A stretch of 64,000 nucleotides of DNA from Bugulina stolonifera (GCA_935421135.1 OW285196.1:12955001-13019000), one strand, 5' to 3'; positions 21,801 through 32,650 are shown, counted from the stretch's first letter. The notes: generated by a model from the sequence alone, not told the origin. Numbers and translations are program-made.

Positions 21801-21811
21801 GAATGTTCTAG
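15825..21811 (+). CDS. Tandem-RRM RNA-binding protein with novel N-terminal helical domain, 12 exons
   Basis: Exons 15825-15872, 16318-16380, 16743-16883, 17857-18438, 18566-18661, 18769-18786, 18940-18996, 19473-19605, 20321-20406, 20730-20874, 21298-21388 and 21778-21811 join in frame to about 497 aa. Residues 1-37 are an acidic start (MASQPEGEEEEDFPGY). About 38-278 is an all-helical-looking region with a 194-residue exon that I do not recognise. About 280-335 is a Ser/Pro linker. About 336-495 holds two RRMs (RNP2 VYVPSL / RNP1 RGYGLVQF; RNP2 IIIQDLL / RNP1 GFVKF) and a short basic tail ending GARRMF. It probably binds RNA, but target and process are unknown. Intron 5 has a GC donor (AAG|GCAAGT) and exon 6 is an 18-nt microexon. 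The 3' half is duplicated at 274-3708. It is not a clear member of the NONO/SFPQ, CELF or ELAV families. Confidence 0.82.
19601..20190 (+). repeat. Minisatellite in intron 8 seeded at the donor site
   Basis: Tandem units containing ATATCAGTATGTGTATATT, starting at the real 5' splice site after exon 8 (ATCA|GTATGT). Higher-order structure is visible: a block of about 250 bp (units with ATAGTGATATCAG, then ATAGAAATATCAG) occurs twice, which explains why this array is longer than in copy 1. Confidence 0.9.
20905..21210 (+). repeat. 32-bp minisatellite in intron 10
   Basis: About nine units of AAGATACTAGGTACATGTAC followed by AAATGTATGTAT. Copy 1 has a related 24-bp unit lacking ACAAATGT, so the two arrays expanded separately after the duplication, or one was converted. 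Confidence 0.9.
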
Positions 21812-23097
21812 AATCATGGGGGCTGGCGGAGAGGTGATGAGACTAACTTCACTTACAAACATATATGTAGGTATCTAATATCTGCATATACCTCTGTACT
21901 ATGAGTACATTCTCTACTTACTAATTAAATTACTGAATATAGTTTTGTTTATTTGCAAAACATAATTTTGTTTTTACTTGTGAACATGAAATGTTAGGTA
22001 AATACAGTAAGTTATCCTGTTTTCTGCAATGTCACAATCACCTTCTGCCAAAGAACACTATATTGTTTTAGTTTATCTTTGTTGCTCAATAATCTACAGC
22101 ATAATGTACTGTACATCATGTACATGTAGTTGGTGCCATTTCTTTGTTCTATATTATAAAATTTTAATATAATTATTATAGTATAATGATTTTATAGCCA
22201 CTTCACATTTTATGCATGGTAATAATATACAAATTATAACATTACTTTGTTTTACCATTGAGCAGGACTCGATTAATCTTAGTTCTATACTGCATTCTTG
22301 CCGACTAGTATACCTAAATATTACTTACTATAGTTTTGGGAATATACTTGTGTCACTTTTATGTTTATATACATGTCTTATACTTGTTTTCATGTCCTAG
22401 CAGTCTCTACTAGTTAGATACTGGATTGTAAACCTACTGCTTCATTCAAATGGTATCATAAAACTGGGTCAGTCTAAGTGTGAGGTTAATATTGGTTGTT
22501 TGTAAGTTCACCATACTTGTCTTAGTTTTAGTACATTTTGAATAATTTGAAAAGTTTTTAGCGTATGTACTCTGTTGTATCTACTACAGCTCCCCACTGA
22601 TGTTAACTACATGGGTGCTATGGAGTTACAGTTCAGAGGGCGATGTGCTAATAACTTGTTGTACTTTGTATTGTGTTGTGTTTCCTACTATATTTTATAG
22701 GACTAAAGTGCTTTAGTACTACAAGAGAATACAATATGCAGTACATTGTCATGGACTATTAAAATATATTTTAATCATATATATCAGGGATGCCCAAATG
22801 TGTCCCTAAGGGACACAGTGTCCCTTTGCATGGATTTTGGTGTCCCTTTGTCACTTTTGAAATTTTACATGCAACATGTTTTTTTGTGTCTGAGCAGTGA
22901 AAGCAATTGCACTGTCCGAGTTACAGTCGAAAATACATCACACTGTTGAAAAGTCCTCACATGTGAAAATCTAAAAATATTCATAGCTGATACAGATGTA
23001 AATTTTTGTCAACGATTTAAAACCTACAATAAATTGATGGCCTGATTGACCTAATCACAGTGCCAAGAGCTGAAGACAGAGTAAAGTGGAAAGCGCA

Positions 23098-23363
23098 GTT
23101 ACCCCAACTTATCTAGAATTGCTGTCAAACTGATGACACTCTTTGGTAGCACATTGTTGTGTGAGAGTTTGTTCAGTCGCTTGAACTATATTAAAAGCAA
23201 AAATCAGACAAGACAGGCTGACAAACATACCAGGCAGCTACTAAAAGAGACAGACCTTGAGGATGATACAGGAGAAAAGACAATTCCATGTCACCCACTA
23301 ACAATTGTATTTACAAGTAAATCAAGTAGCATGCATAGAATATTCATTACAGTTTTCATATAA
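23098..23363 (+). pseudogene. hAT transposase C-terminal dimerisation-domain remnant
   Basis: The open frame reads YPNLSRIAVKLMTLFGST, then LLCESLFSRLNYIKSK, followed by a segment like RQADKHTRQLL. This is the conserved hAT C-terminal motif (FGST..CES.FS...YIKS). The catalytic and zinc-finger parts are absent, so this is an internally deleted, non-autonomous copy. The frame is open to 23363, only nine bases before the nested insertion at 23372. Confidence 0.9.
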
Positions 23364-23371
23364 TTTGCTTA

Positions 23372-23757
23372 AGGCCGAATCAGACTAGCGAATATTTTCG
23401 CTGCATTCCACCCCGTTTTGCCAGCGTCACAACTTTTTTCCGATGAACAACACACTAGCGATGTTTCCTTCATGAAGTATAAGCATGTGTGCCAAGGGCA
23501 GCAGTTATTGTTATACTTGTATATGTCATGTCTCCTACGCGCACATCATATTGCGACAGGGATTCAATTTGGAATTTTTGTTTACAGACGAAATTGTAGA
23601 ATAGAACCAGTAAACATTTTTCTGCCCAACCAGAAGTCGGTGTTATCGAGAGCTAATGTTTGGCAAACAGGGCGTTTTGCGCTCAATTTTGTGACGCCCT
23701 GGCGCTCTACCGTCATTTTGCGGCTAATAACGGAAATTTGCTAGTCTGTTTCTACCT
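23372..23757. mobile_element. Nested MITE inside the hAT element (TTA target duplication)
   Basis: 386 bp with imperfect TIRs of about 25 bp (AGGCCGAATCAGACTAGCG / CTAGTCTGTTTCTACCT), flanked by TTA on both sides (23369-23371, 23758-23760). A 3-bp TTA/TWA duplication is typical of PIF/Harbinger elements. It is GC-richer than its host transposon. Confidence 0.75.
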
Positions 23758-24455
23758 TTATTGTGTTATAAAATAACTTATTTCGTATAATAATAAAATT
23801 GCCCATTTAATAATCGCAATATATGTGCAACAACAAAAGCTAAGTGTCCCTTGCTCTGATGCGCTTTTAGAATTTGTCCCTTTCCACCAAAAAGTTTGGG
23901 CATCCCTGATATATATGATATCCCTACTTGTGTTTTTTTCATCAGAGATGTCAGTTCCATTGGTATTGTCACGAGGGAAATGGAATATTTTGTATGATTG
24001 TGTATTGTGATGTTATATTGTATATGTGTATACGTATTATTAAGTATGCTAGTACACTAATGGTTCTATGTGATATATAATATATAGACTGTTGTATTTG
24101 TATTCAATGGTTTGTGCAATGTACTGTGTAATTTATAATTATCTTCTCCTGTTAACCTCCAATAAATTAAGAGAAGATAACTTTGGTTCTCATGTAATTT
24201 CTGTCTCACTAATTGATAGTTGTCTTCTCACGTCAATTATATCTCTATTGAGATAAGATAACTTCTGCCAATGACTCTTTGGTCCAATATTATGTGTGTA
24301 TACCTCCTATATTCAATCAATTAATTTATGTAAACAATTGTACTTTGGTTCTAGGTTCTATGTGTAATGTAATGGTAGCACTCAGGACATATGCACTCAA
24401 TATATATATTTAATTCCTCTCGTGGACATACAATTGTAATCTCTCTATGTTGTAG

Positions 24456-24534
24456 AATATAATAATCCGAGTGACAGAATTGGGACTACCTCCCCTGGAG
24501 AATCTATGTGTTCTAGGAGTTACCCTATCAACAG
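24456..24534 (+). pseudogene. Candidate Ser-rich exon of an unidentified gene
   Basis: Acceptor TGTTGTAG precedes 79 nt reading YNNPSDRIGTTSPGESMCSR plus SYPINR, ending AACAG|GTATTA. Its phase joins exactly to the candidate exon at 25860 (AG + C = Ser). No partner exon upstream was found. Protein family unknown. Confidence 0.35.
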
Positions 24535-25273
24535 GTATTATCAAGCCAACTGCAATTCAAGTATATCTCTTTCAAGAGAGCTGTGTATCAGGTACGTTAT
24601 GAATTATTCACCTGGTAAATCAATCACTTCGCAGGCCAATTTGCGGTTTAAGAATTGTTATATTTAAACTACCTCAGAGTGTATATGTACTATAACACCT
24701 CAGTGGAAATGTATACTAATTTCTCACTGGAAAATATTCGTTCAATCGAATTCTCCAAATCAATAGTTCAATGAAAGTCACTCAGTGATTCTGAATCCTC
24801 AATATGAATTCAAATTAATTGTTCAATGTGCTGAAATCCCGTTTGCGATCAAAAACCAAGTATCAGTGTCTGTAATTGCTGCGCACAATAAGTAATTGTG
24901 TTACTACAAAAATTAATCTCCAATCTGTCAGTTTCAAAAATAATAATCCAATCTCTGATTATAGCAGCTACAATAATTGTCAGTCTGCCTCCTTATATAA
25001 AGGGAATATATCATATGTATAGACTTACAATGAGTCTGTGTTTCAGAGAGAATATTGGCACAATAAAAATTATTAATCGTCAATGGTACACTTGAGCACT
25101 GTGTAATTAGTCTCTATTTAATGTCATCATTATATCCAGTATGTCCTTGTCTGGGTCATCATCTTGTGCTCTCTCTCTCTCTCTCTGCTCTCTCAATGTG
25201 CTCTCTGTGAGAGCTCCCACTCTGCTCTCTCAATGTGCTCTGCTTGTGCTCTCAAAAAGCTCTCCTTATATAC

Positions 25274-25607
25274 CATGGGCACTAATAAGCTATTGATCAT
25301 AATAAGAAGTTGTCCTCTCCCAATTTCTCTTCCTCTTCTTTTTTTCTCCCGGCACAATGAAAAACGCCAAAGAGCTTGTAGTCGAAACCTGTTTTTCAAA
25401 CAGTCATATCTCTGGTATTAGGGCGATTTGAGACCTGAAACTTGTGTCAAACTATTGCTGATGACTTTGCCCATAGATTTACACAAAAAATATTTGGCTA
25501 GCAAAAGTTGAGAAAAGTGTGTCATACCCTGGGAGAAAAAAAGAAGAGGAAGAGAAATTGGGAGAGGACAACTTCTTATTATGATCAATAGCTTATTAGT
25601 GCCCATG
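25274..25607. mobile_element. Foldback hAT-like MITE with about 77-bp TIRs
   Basis: CATGGGCACTAATAAGC... at 25274-25350 and its nearly perfect reverse complement at 25531-25607 enclose a loop of about 180 bp. An exact 8-bp target duplication TTATATAC lies at 25266-25273 and 25608-25615. The two arms can form a long hairpin RNA if transcribed. Confidence 0.9.
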
Positions 25608-25859
25608 TTATATACCCTTCTCCTGGGTTTTCCATGTCAGCAGCAATCGATATTATAGGAGGATGTATACTATTTCTTAAGCCTTACATCATATTTTTGG
25701 ATTTTTGATTTCCCATCTTAGTCAGCAAACAAGTTGTAATCCATGAGTCACTCATATCTATGTTTTGTACAGCATTCCTTGGATTGCTTCATGTTTGTGT
25801 TATGTATGTCATCATCTCCTATAAACTCGAGTCATTAGTCTAGTGTGTTTATCTTTCAG

Positions 25860-26968
25860 CTTGGCAGTTAACCATTCCGGGAATTCCATTAGTTCTGTGA
25901 CCTCACCCTTCAAACGTATGCCAACTAACGCTGTAAAGAGAAAGAGTTTCTGCCAGGGGTGGGAGTCGATAGTTTTAAAAATAGAGAAATATGTGCTATT
26001 AGCTATTCACTACAAGAATAGAGAATCTGCCTATGTGATAGTGAAATTTAAATATAGAGAATAGCTTTTATATCCGCTGAATCGCTATTAATTAGAAGTT
26101 ATCTTCTCTCAAATCAGATTTGAGAGAGCAATTCAAAGGTGCCCATTTATTTCCATGAAAATTAAAAAGCACAAACACAGCTATTTCTTGTTTACTTCAT
26201 TTCAGCTACATTGTTTTGCAGAGTTCATATTGTGTTTACATGTATATTATTTTCTACAATGCACAGTAGGGCTTCGTCATGGATTTGAAACATCATTGAT
26301 AATGTGATAAGAAGGTATCAGGGTAGCAGCAACATACTCAATGTAATATAGCCAAGTCAATTGCATGTGTATTAGGCATCACATATATAACCTTCAAATT
26401 GTCTGTCTGTGGAAATTGTAGAAGCATTAGTGTTGTACAGCTGTACATGTACTATTGGAGCAGTAATACATGTACAAAGTAAAATTTAGACTTATCTCCC
26501 CATGATTTTCTGTCAATGTCTAAAATATTATATATTTGTGGTTAAACCGGTAGTATTTTAGACTTCTAATATAAAAGTATTCTTCACACATACTATAATC
26601 TATTCTTTGTATGTTTTTTCTTTGTGTACACTATGTTTTTGAAGTCAAAAAGCTTTAAACACCCATATAATCCTGATATTAAATTGAGTTGGTTAGCAAT
26701 TTCACGAAGTGTAATAGTTAAGACGGCCAGAAATGGCTGCAGCCGCAATGGCACTCGTTACTAGCTACTAGCTAATAGCAGGTTGGGCTGAAAATAAAAG
26801 CGTATTGGTTGAAACGCTATTAAAAATTGACAGAAATTGAAAGAAGCGTGTCACAGCGTGTCACAGCAGTTCGCTGCTGCAAAAGAAGAGATTAGCACAA
26901 TCGAATAGCGTTTCAACCGCGCTAGTCCCACCCCTGGTTTCTGCATACTAACCATAATGTGTATATGA
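25860..26968 (+). pseudogene. Candidate terminal exon interrupted by a hAT insertion
   Basis: After acceptor ATCTTTCAG the frame reads SLAVNHSGNSISSVTSPFKR, then MPTNAVKRKSFC, and is broken at 25954 by a 983-bp hAT element. Omitting the element and one copy of its 8-bp duplication, the frame continues five residues to TGA at 26966-26968. With the element present, reading continues about 34 codons into it before a stop. Basic and Ser-rich, no family recognised. It could be the end of the same gene as 24456-24534. Confidence 0.4.
25954..26936. mobile_element. Non-autonomous hAT element (983 bp)
   Basis: TIRs CAGGGGTGGGAGT ... TAGTCCCACCCCTG with an exact 8-bp target duplication GTTTCTGC (25946-25953 and 26937-26944). 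No transposase frame inside. The CAGGGGTGGG end is a common hAT terminus. Confidence 0.93.
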
Positions 26969-27932
26969 ATGTTCTAGAAGTTTGTGCACTTATTGACACA
27001 TAGTGTTCTTACAAGAATTTCAAAAATTATGACACTAATTACTAGTTCACCTACCAACATGTTGACTACCATGTTATGTTATTATATCCTTACTGCTTTA
27101 CTACTCCATGCAGTATTCTATGAAACTAAACTTTATGCTGTTATTCCCTAATATATAATTATAATGTATCACACTAAGCCCTGCTTTCCTAATAATATAT
27201 TACTATGATAGCCGAGTGTCTTGCTCAAATATATAAAATTTGTGTATTTAACCTACTAGTCTCCTACTCTCTTTACTATATCTATATTTTCTTCTGCTAA
27301 TTTAATATGTGTAATGTGGCCTTTCAATTACCTAGCTTGGGCCTGGGTTCCAAACTTTATATAATGTACCTGTTAATTAGGCTATTTATAAAAATGGTGC
27401 TGAGCAAAATTTAATCTCATATACATATACACGTACATGATCACTGTATACATGTATTCTCATCTGTGTATGTGTCCCATAATAACCAGGCAGTGACCTT
27501 GTGGGTGATCATGTTGTGTCTGTATTCTAATTAATATTTCATTTATTTATTGTGTATCTGTGTTATTTTTGGAAATATCATAAAGAAAAATTAGTATTAA
27601 TTTTATTCAATGTCTATCTGCTAATAATTTACTATGAGTAATAGTTATCCTGGTAGTCATAAGTTTGTGTATGGGTTCCACTTCCTCTCAATATGTATAA
27701 TATATAGAGTATAGCAATAAAAATGTTATGGCTGGATCTGTTGTTATTATGATAGTCAAGATTTAAGTCTATTTGTATAGTAGAAACCCTACTAAATAAT
27801 GGGTATGCTTTGCTGTGATTGGCTGATACTCTATGTAGTGTGTTATATTGGCATTTGGCAATAGCGATATAAATGTTATTGATGTCCTATCTGACAGTAT
27901 AGTATTATAGGAATAGGAAGGTCCTTCATAAC
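26969..27932. other. No gene recognised
   Basis: AT-rich sequence with many in-frame stops on all frames and no long repeats. Confidence 0.5.
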
Positions 27933-27936
27933 TTAA

Positions 27937-28500
27937 ACCACTACTGTCGCACCATTCAATATTTTCAAATAATCTTGTTCATCCTTTTTCAGTAAGATTG
28001 ATGTGCTGTTTGTCTTTGGTAACCTAGCAGCTGCCAAGAAAACCCTATTTTAATATTGGCTGATTTCACCTTCAATCAGCCTATGCTGGGAATTTTGGAA
28101 GCACTCAAGCAGTTAATATAAAACTGTGCTACAGATATAGCCATAGGACTTGCAATGCATTGCATTGTTTTTTTTGTGGGCATGACCCTAACTTACTTAT
28201 TCATCACTGTGCACAAGAGTTATTTATAGAATGACAGTGTTAGTGTTGGCTCAATAAGATTACTGGGCTATTTGATGTTAGTAGCTTACCTATGTACATA
28301 AGTTACAAGTATAGACTTAGAACAGGCATAGCCATAGGAACTTAACAGGTCTCAATGCTGAATGGAGGTCATAATAGCCAATATTTAATTGAGTTTATCT
28401 TGGCTGCCACTAGGTTTACAAAGACAAACAGCACATCAATCTTCACGAAATAAGATGACCAGTATTCTTTGCAAATATTGAATGGTGAGACAGTAGTGGT
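27937..28500. mobile_element. MITE with about 135-bp TIRs, flanked by TTAA
   Basis: The left arm begins ACCACTACTGTC and the right arm ends GACAGTAGTGGT. The arms match over about 135 bp (shared GATTGATGTGCTGTTTGTCT) with scattered mismatches. TTAA stands at 27933-27936 and 28501-28504, which would fit a piggyBac-type target duplication. No coding frame. Confidence 0.75.
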
Positions 28501-28504
28501 TTAA

Positions 28505-28798
28505 CAGAAAAAAATATTGTTATTGTATATTTGTAATTGTAGAAGAAAGTATACTTGTTATGTATATGTACATGTGTATTATATCACATTTTATTAGGTC
28601 TGAAATTATCTGAGCTGCTAGCTAATACTGATTGTGTGAATATGAAAAAGTTGTCCTCTCTCTCATGGGGGAAACAACTTCAAAATAGGACACAGAAAAT
28701 TTACCAGTTTCATGTAGAGAATAGGCCAACATGACCATATTCAACATTACTCACTTATTAACATGTTAGTTGAAAGCAATAAGAATTGGAAACTCTGG
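28505..28798. other. 3' flank of the downstream OHCU decarboxylase copy
   Basis: AT-rich sequence without recognisable genes. Contains no obvious minus-strand AATAAA directly after the stop. Confidence 0.4.
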
Positions 28799-30699
28799 TC
28801 AAATTTCAAATGACTTGTACAGTGGACATATTTTCTTCACTTCCTCTATTCCGGTGAATATTTCTACATCAGCAGTATTGTTGACACGCGAAGCCAAGCC
28901 TTTCAATATCGCTTCCTTTTTATTTTGCCGGGCACAGATTAGGAAAGGAAAGCCAAATTTTTCTTTGTACCTGCAAGATGATTTATATATATGCAAGCAC
29001 ATGTATATATATCACACTCCACTGACTCAGCAAAGTGTCTAAAACCATGACTAATTAACAAATACAACAACATTTAGCGTTAGGAAAAGATCTATGAAGG
29101 TTTATCCAATAAGGAAGCAGAAGATCCACTCAAGCCAAATGGAAACAGCTGATAAATTCTCCCAGTTTGAGAATGAACAATAGACTGTTCCTCAAAAAAA
29201 TTCTTGGAAAGTGATTTGATTAATTTCTATTAAAAACAGTAAAAGTACAGCAGCCAGCCAGTCAAATACTATTATAAGATTAGGGGGATGAATATAACGC
29301 CCAGGCTATGTTTTTATTCTGCTACAAATTGCCAGCTAACAAAATCTCATCAATCTAAAGATGCTACTATTCACTTAGTGAGCTGTCTGTCGATGGAGTA
29401 TTTTAGATCATATAACCTATAGAGCTGGATCGTCCACCACATATATTTGTTACTTTAAATAGGCTACCTCAACTTATGAACAAACGCAGCAGTGTTTGTC
29501 CTGATTGCCATACTGCTATTGCTTAGCCTTACCACCATCACAGAACCTCAAATCAGTGCTGAACTTACCACTCGTAAAACATACCTAGTGTTAAGAGCCT
29601 CTAACTGTAGCTTCTCCGTAAAGGTCAAAGTTTCTATGCCAGCAGCCTTCTGCTCCAATACAGACTCATCTGTCGTTCCCTTGCCAACATCTGAGAAGCA
29701 TCTAAGTATTCCAACCTTACCTGTTGACAATATCAACAGGATATAAACCAGAAGTGCAACAATGTACAGTCATGTACAAGGAAATAAAAACCTTCTTGAC
29801 CAAGTTCAGACAAGGGTGCATTAAATTGTGACTTAAAGTGTATGACTTAAGACGGAATGGGACGATACATGCATTTTTATGTAATATGGTAAATTGAAGC
29901 TAGGTCACACATTTCAGAAATTCCTTGCAAAGAAAATATGGGGCCTACAAACAAGCAACCCTAATTTGAAAATGTGGATTTGCTGGAAATTGTATTGTAG
30001 CAAAGAATGATTGTCAATACACCCCAATAATAAAGATAATCTAGTTTATGTTCACTCCTACATGTAGGTAATTGGGTACCATAGAGCCTCAGCTTCAAAC
30101 TCCAGGGCCATAGAACCTCGGGTTGGGTCATTTCTACAGATGTGGAATCAAGTCCCTGATTGCTCATAAACAAATTTCCTTGCTAAAAAAAATAGCTTAT
30201 ATAAAAATAACAGTACGTTACCCCTGGGTGAATGCAGAATCTGTGCAGTTTGTGATGTCATGACTTTCAAATCCTCACAATGTTTGCTTAAAAAGTTCTA
30301 CAACCATCGTATTTTAAGTTATTCGGCCTACAATTTCGTGGGTATGAAGAATAAATCCATTTAAATACTTGGCTTGACCTATTTTTGCTAATTTCTGATT
30401 GAATAAATTTTGCTTGACATCCCTGCAGTGACCTGGCTGATAAATGGACTTTTAGTAGCCTTTAGGAAGTATTCTAAATTATAACCTCCTAATAATTTAA
30501 GCCATTTACTCCTCGATGCAGTACCTCTCAACGGAAGTTGATTGATGAAAGACTCTATACACTGGTAAAGGCTATTCAAATCTTTGAATGGGCGCTGTGA
30601 CCATGCAGCTGCAGCAACGATTGGACATTCTTCAACGACATTGCCAAACAGTTGAATGAACTGAAGAAAACTCAGCCTGTTCACTTGTGAGATTAGCAT
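28799..30699 (-). CDS. OHCU decarboxylase paralogue lacking the catalytic His (copy B)
   Basis: Minus-strand exons 30699-30525, 29720-29585 and 28970-28799 join to 160 aa with the same intron positions and phases as copy A (35507-36615). Exon 1 is identical in length (175 nt). The family signature is kept in KFGFPFLICARQNKKEAIL and EEVKKIC. In exon 2, where active enzymes have C-HPDLAGK, this copy reads CFSDVGK and is six residues shorter: the His that acts in decarboxylation is Phe, and the following Pro is Ser. The later Glu (SVLEQ) is retained. The frame is intact and splice sites are canonical (GTACTG donor, GTATGT donor), so it may be expressed as a non-catalytic protein, or be a young pseudogene. 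The C-terminus also differs (KICPLYKSFEI). Confidence 0.8.
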
Positions 30700-31237
30700 A
30701 TTCAACACTCTACAATATAAAGTAAAATCAGGAAAGCAAACTGAAACTTTGGCTGCTAACCTTGGAAACATCCATAATTTCACTAGCCCTCCATTTGTAA
30801 CCAGATTTTTATGATGATAAAGAATAAAATGTGTAAACTTACCTGCAAACGGTGAAATTTATGAGTATATGATAGTTTGCTAAAATAATGTTAGCTGCCT
30901 GAAAAGTCCATGCATAATAATGGAATTGTGTCCTTTCCTGGTAAGAGTTCTGCATGAACTGACTGTACTCCTTAACCAAATTAAAGCTCAGAATTTAGCT
31001 GCAGGTGTTTTATGTTATTGCACTATTGTGCTTAGTCCTTCATCACTTGATATGGAATAATAATGTAAAGTAGTACATTACATTCCACACATTTTAAAAT
31101 GTCAGTGACTTGTGATGGCATAATGTCAATATCCCATACTAATTTAACTATATATCAATTATAAGTCATGATGTTTATTGTAGAACTGGTTAAAAGTATT
31201 TATGTACTCTAGTACAAGTCTAATAAACAATAATAGT
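30700..31237. other. Presumed 5' region of copy B, no gene recognised
   Basis: AT-rich sequence between copy B's start and the SINE. One minus-strand frame extends 28 codons upstream of the chosen Met, but copy A has no matching extension, so the shorter start is preferred. Confidence 0.4.
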
Positions 31238-31386
31238 AGGTGTTGGTGGCTGAGTGGTCTAGCGCTAGTCACTATGGTCTTGCAGCAATGACACAAGTTA
31301 CCTGCAAGGACATGAGTTCGAGTCTCACCAATGACCTGGAGGTTCTTGTCCCGAAGGTTTTTCCTCCATGCTATATTGAACTATTG
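31238..31386 (+). mobile_element. tRNA-derived SINE, copy 1
   Basis: The head resembles a tRNA gene: A-box-like TGGCTGAGTGGTC and B-box GAGTTCGAGTC, followed by a non-tRNA body (CCAATGACCTGGAGGTT ... GTCCCGAAGG). The same body occurs in the intronic copy at 52118-52353. It is truncated by the LTR-like element at 31383. Confidence 0.8.
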
Positions 31387-31930
31387 TAATGGTTTCTGTG
31401 ATTTGGTGCGGTCGTCCTTGGACGACTATCGACCCAGAAATGAAGTGCCTATGAGTGGTAATAGGACTTCGCATTACATGAAAGATCGAGCGGTCTCAGT
31501 AGCCCAATAACTACCAAAGACGACCCATCTGGTCCCAAGTCTGACCTTCAGACTATACAATGAAAGAGAGTGATCCGACCTAGTAGGCGGTTCGCTAAGC
31601 GAATGACCTGACAAAAGGAAATGAAAGTCTCTGTATCAAGTATAGATGTGTCTTTATTGAAAGCCAAGTGAAGACTGAGACCATGAACAGTAAAACAGTG
31701 CCCTTTATATAGTATAAGGACTTCCGGCCGACCACACGTCGGGAAAAGAGGACGTGTGGTCGTCCGGAAGTTGCGCAACAAGATGGCCGCCGGAAGCCCG
31801 ACGGCCGACCCAAAATAGGTCGGGTTCTACAAAAGTTGCTTATAATGATCCAATTCACGTACAAAATGAATATCAATGGATTCTGAGAGGTCGGGCCTCT
31901 GTACATGGGTATAAAAGGCATTAAAAGACT
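31383..31930 (-). mobile_element. LTR-like element, inverted copy of 33659-34206
   Basis: 548 bp, about 85-90% identical by eye to the reverse complement of 33659-34206. Read on the minus strand it has TATATAAAGGGC, then CAATAAAG about 75 bp later, then a GC-rich 3' half with an inverted GGTCGTCC...GGACGACC pair. This is the promoter/poly(A) layout of an LTR. No internal coding region is attached, so it is a solo LTR or a miniature element. Confidence 0.7.
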
Positions 31931-32099
31931 TAGATATAATCATGTAACTATATACAACAATATAGGAGTAAGGTACATGAATAAGTAATGAGTATAAACA
32001 CATGGAGACACGTACGTAGACGGTAATTAAGTGGTTTGAACATGCAATGCAGTTGAAGGTAAGTATACGAACACTAATTATGAGAATGTGAGTGTCAGA

Positions 32100-32400
32100 T
32101 GAGTAGCGCTGTAACAACTACTAGGCACTTAAGGTGCGATGGAGCTTCGTCCGGGAATTGGAGTCGTATACAAATGTCCTGTACCATCACACTATAATAC
32201 CTACTACTGGGCAGCCATGTTAAAATAATTGTGTTTGGCGCGATGGATATTAAATTATTATCATTATTATGAATTATTACACTGACTAAGAGACTGCTTG
32301 CATAATATTGTAATGGTACAGGACATCTGTATACGACTCCAGCTACCCGGATAAACCTCATAGCACCTTAAGTGCCTAGTAGTTGCCACAGCGCTACTCA
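32100..32400. mobile_element. Foldback element (301 bp, about 90-bp TIRs) carrying a SINE tail
   Basis: TGAGTAGCGCTGT ... and its complement ... CAGCGCTACTCA extend for about 90 bp each side, including GTATACGACTCC. The loop (about 32205-32270) contains GGGCAGCCATGTTAAA then TTGTGTTTGGCG, which matches the 3' part of the SINE found at 52118-52353. The TIR element either captured or was invaded by a SINE tail. Confidence 0.75.
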
Positions 32401-32650
32401 GCTAACATTCGTACTCTCATACCTAGTAGACTTGTCTTGTCTCGAAAGTCGTCTCGAGATGGCAATTAGTATTCCAGACTGGGAAACTAATAGCAGTTAA
32501 TAATTTTTATTTAATATTTATAATAAATTAATAATTATAATACAATTAATTGCTAATCAACAATAAATCTATCAAATAGAAAATCATTATTCAAATTATT
32601 TAGTAATACTACGTACATGTGCATTCCCAGCACTAATTTCCTGGTAATAG

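Larger units (their letters stand above)
19380..22696 (+). repeat. Segmental duplication, copy 2 (partner 274-3708)
   Basis: This is the direct repeat partner of the first segment, about 3.3 kb. Here it is continuous with the 5' exons of the gene, so this is probably the source locus. The two copies lie about 15.7 kb apart, with an LTR retrotransposon and MITEs between them. Confidence 0.95.
22785..23908 (+). mobile_element. Degenerate hAT transposon (1124 bp) with 8-bp TSD
   Basis: Perfect 14-bp TIRs CAGGGATGCCCAAA ... TTTGGGCATCCCTG with target duplication ATATATAT (22777-22784, 23909-23916). The TSD is low-complexity but exact. Inside lies the C-terminal piece of a hAT transposase and a second nested element (23372-23757). 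Further internal repeats of TGTCCCTTTG near both ends extend the terminal structure. It inserted about 90 bp beyond the duplicated segment of the RRM gene. Confidence 0.93.

Noticed and set aside
19473..21811. Assignment of the tandem RRMs to the NONO/SFPQ (DBHS) family
   Set aside because: The RNP motifs fit RRMs generally, but the NOPS and coiled-coil parts that define DBHS proteins are absent and the N-terminal region is different.
21778..21841. Alternative longer ending EVIDRCAKN... for the RRM gene
   Set aside because: It is open and conserved in both copies, but the phase left by the preceding donor (CCCAA|GTAAGG) requires the other frame, which ends at TAG 21809-21811.
22570..22690. 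Possible extra exon LPTDVNYMGAMELQFRG in the 3' flank of both RRM copies
   Set aside because: Copy 1 has a stop in the middle and no good donor follows in either copy.
25164..25606. Open frames sharing an identical N-terminal stretch on opposite strands (25261-25606)
   Set aside because: They are translations of the two arms of the foldback MITE, not genes.
31238..31335. A functional tRNA gene
   Set aside because: A and B boxes are present, but the sequence continues into a repeated body found at 52118-52353, so it is a SINE head and not a tRNA gene.
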